Source of the DNA: Pedococcus sp.
Lineage (GTDB): Bacteria > Actinomycetota > Actinomycetes > Actinomycetales > Dermatophilaceae
Length of the DNA stretch: 7,383 bases
Reading direction: 5' to 3'
NCBI GenBank assembly: GCA_025936615.1
Contig: JAICSZ010000100.1
Span: forward strand, 1-7,383
Shown here: positions 6,746 to 7,383 of the stretch, one piece after another
Numbering within the stretch: position 1 is the first letter of the stretch
Layout of the letters: every line of letters begins with the position of its first letter
Translations under genes and position numbers: made by a program
The notes under the pieces: generated by a model
Seen by the model: the letters and a program-made list of their open reading frames with translations, nothing else
Database searches by the model: none
What the model was told of the DNA's origin: nothing

Positions 6746-6830
6746 GCAAGACATAGCAGACCCTCGTACGTCGACCTAGCGAACGTCAAGGAGCCTTTAC
6801 CGAGACGTCTAGGCCAGCGTGAGGTGCTGG

Positions 6831-6852
6831 ACGCCCCCCGCCAGGGGGACGC
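6831..6852 (-). terminator. GC hairpin downstream of sigA
   Basis: Nine bases at 6831-6839 pair with 6844-6852 around a 4-base loop, with two G-U pairs when read as the minus-strand transcript. The hairpin begins about 15 nt after the sigA stop codon. There is no T-tract. It is a plausible terminator that separates sigA from the CHRD-like gene. Confidence 0.52.
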
Positions 6853-6867
6853 GACCGGCCTGACCCG

Positions 6868-7383
6868 TCAGTCGAGGTAGTCGCGCAGCACCTGGGACCG
6901 GGACGGGTGACGCAGCTTCGACATCGTCTTGGACTCGATCTGGCGGATCCGCTCGCGCGTCACGCCGTACACCTTGCCGATCTCGTCGAGGGTCTTGGGC
7001 TGTCCGTCGGTGAGCCCGAACCTCATCGACACCACACCGGCCTCCCGCTCGGAGAGGGTGTCGAGGACCGCGTGCAGCTGCTCCTGGAGCAACGTGAAGG
7101 AGACCGCGTCGGCCGGGACGATCGCCTCCGAGTCCTCGATCAGGTCGCCGAACTCGGAGTCGCCGTCCTCGCCGAGCGGGGTGTGCAGGGAGATCGGCTC
7201 CCGGCCGTACTTCTGGACCTCGATGACCTTCTCGGGAGTCATGTCGAGCTCCTTGGCCAGCTCCTCGGGCGTGGGCTCGCGGCCCAGGTCCTGGAGCATC
7301 TGCCGCTGTACCCTGGCGAGCTTGTTGATCACCTCGACCATGTGCACCGGGATCCGGATCGTCCGCGCCTGGTCGGCCATCGC
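6868..7383 (-). CDS. sigA: Primary RNA polymerase sigma factor SigA/RpoD (partial, N-terminus beyond the window)
   Basis: These are the last 171 codons of the housekeeping sigma-70 factor, which directs RNA polymerase core to vegetative promoters. Counting from the Met codon at 7380, [20 protein letters not shown] (2-21) marks the end of region 2.4 and region 3.0. Region 3.1 continues to about 65. [14 protein letters not shown] (70-83) is the region 3.2 finger that reaches the active site. Region 4.1 begins near [21 protein letters not shown] (97-117). The -35-reading helix-turn-helix of region 4.2 is [11 protein letters not shown]...[16 protein letters not shown] (130-157). The protein ends normally at RDYLD. 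No in-frame start is claimed, because the sequence runs off the edge as an open frame that includes the preceding Ala codon. The neighbourhood with DUF7455 and parE supports the primary rather than an alternative sigma factor. Confidence 0.96.
   Translation of the reverse strand, partial: AMADQARTIRIPVHMVEVINKLARVQRQMLQDLGREPTPEELAKELDMTPEKVIEVQKYGREPISLHTPLGEDGDSEFGDLIEDSEAIVPADAVSFTLLQEQLHAVLDTLSEREAGVVSMRFGLTDGQPKTLDEIGKVYGVTRERIRQIESKTMSKLRHPSRSQVLRDYLD

Overview
The window is strongly GC-rich and dense with genes, with GC-biased third codon positions, GTG starts and Shine-Dalgarno (SD) sites of the AGGAG/GGAGGA type. Nine protein genes are visible, two of them cut by the window edges. 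The primary sigma factor, the small zinc-ribbon DUF7455 protein and the ParE-type topoisomerase subunit lie in one neighbourhood, which is a typical actinobacterial arrangement. The protein sequences read most like Nocardioides or a close relative; that placement is from memory of the families, not from a search.

Layout from left to right. A type IIA topoisomerase B subunit (ParE-like) runs leftward off the left edge, and its start codon is ambiguous. A 446-base intergenic region with divergent promoters follows. Then three rightward genes: a DUF7455 zinc-ribbon protein closed by a strong hairpin terminator, and a two-gene unit of a DUF456 membrane protein and an EamA/DMT-type transporter. 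A leftward three-helix stress membrane protein (GlsB/YeaQ/YmgE) converges on the transporter. Its upstream region carries a good match to an actinobacterial sigma-B/sigma-F promoter, with a perfect inverted repeat lying over the -35 element.

The second half looks like a small cell-surface locus. A rightward class E/F-type sortase faces two leftward genes. One encodes a membrane-anchored protein with a beta-rich domain. The other encodes a secreted CHRD-like protein that has an EF-hand loop, a cluster of His/Met/Cys residues, and a C-terminal tail built like a sortase sorting signal (VETGGG, hydrophobic helix, Arg-rich end). The leftward primary sigma factor gene (sigA/rpoD) enters from the right edge, and its last 171 codons are visible.

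The least ordinary feature is the 463-base gap between the convergent sortase and anchored-protein genes. It is filled almost stop codon to stop codon by two arrays of one repeat family. The left array has a strict 32-bp period, and the right array holds the reverse complement of the same unit at 30-33 bp. A non-array centre of 124 bases separates them. This is not a CRISPR (no spacers) and not a coding repeat (32 is not a multiple of 3). No complete new defence or mobile system is visible; the repeat arrays and the sortase/substrate locus are the best leads. No tRNA, rRNA, IS element or CRISPR was recognised.
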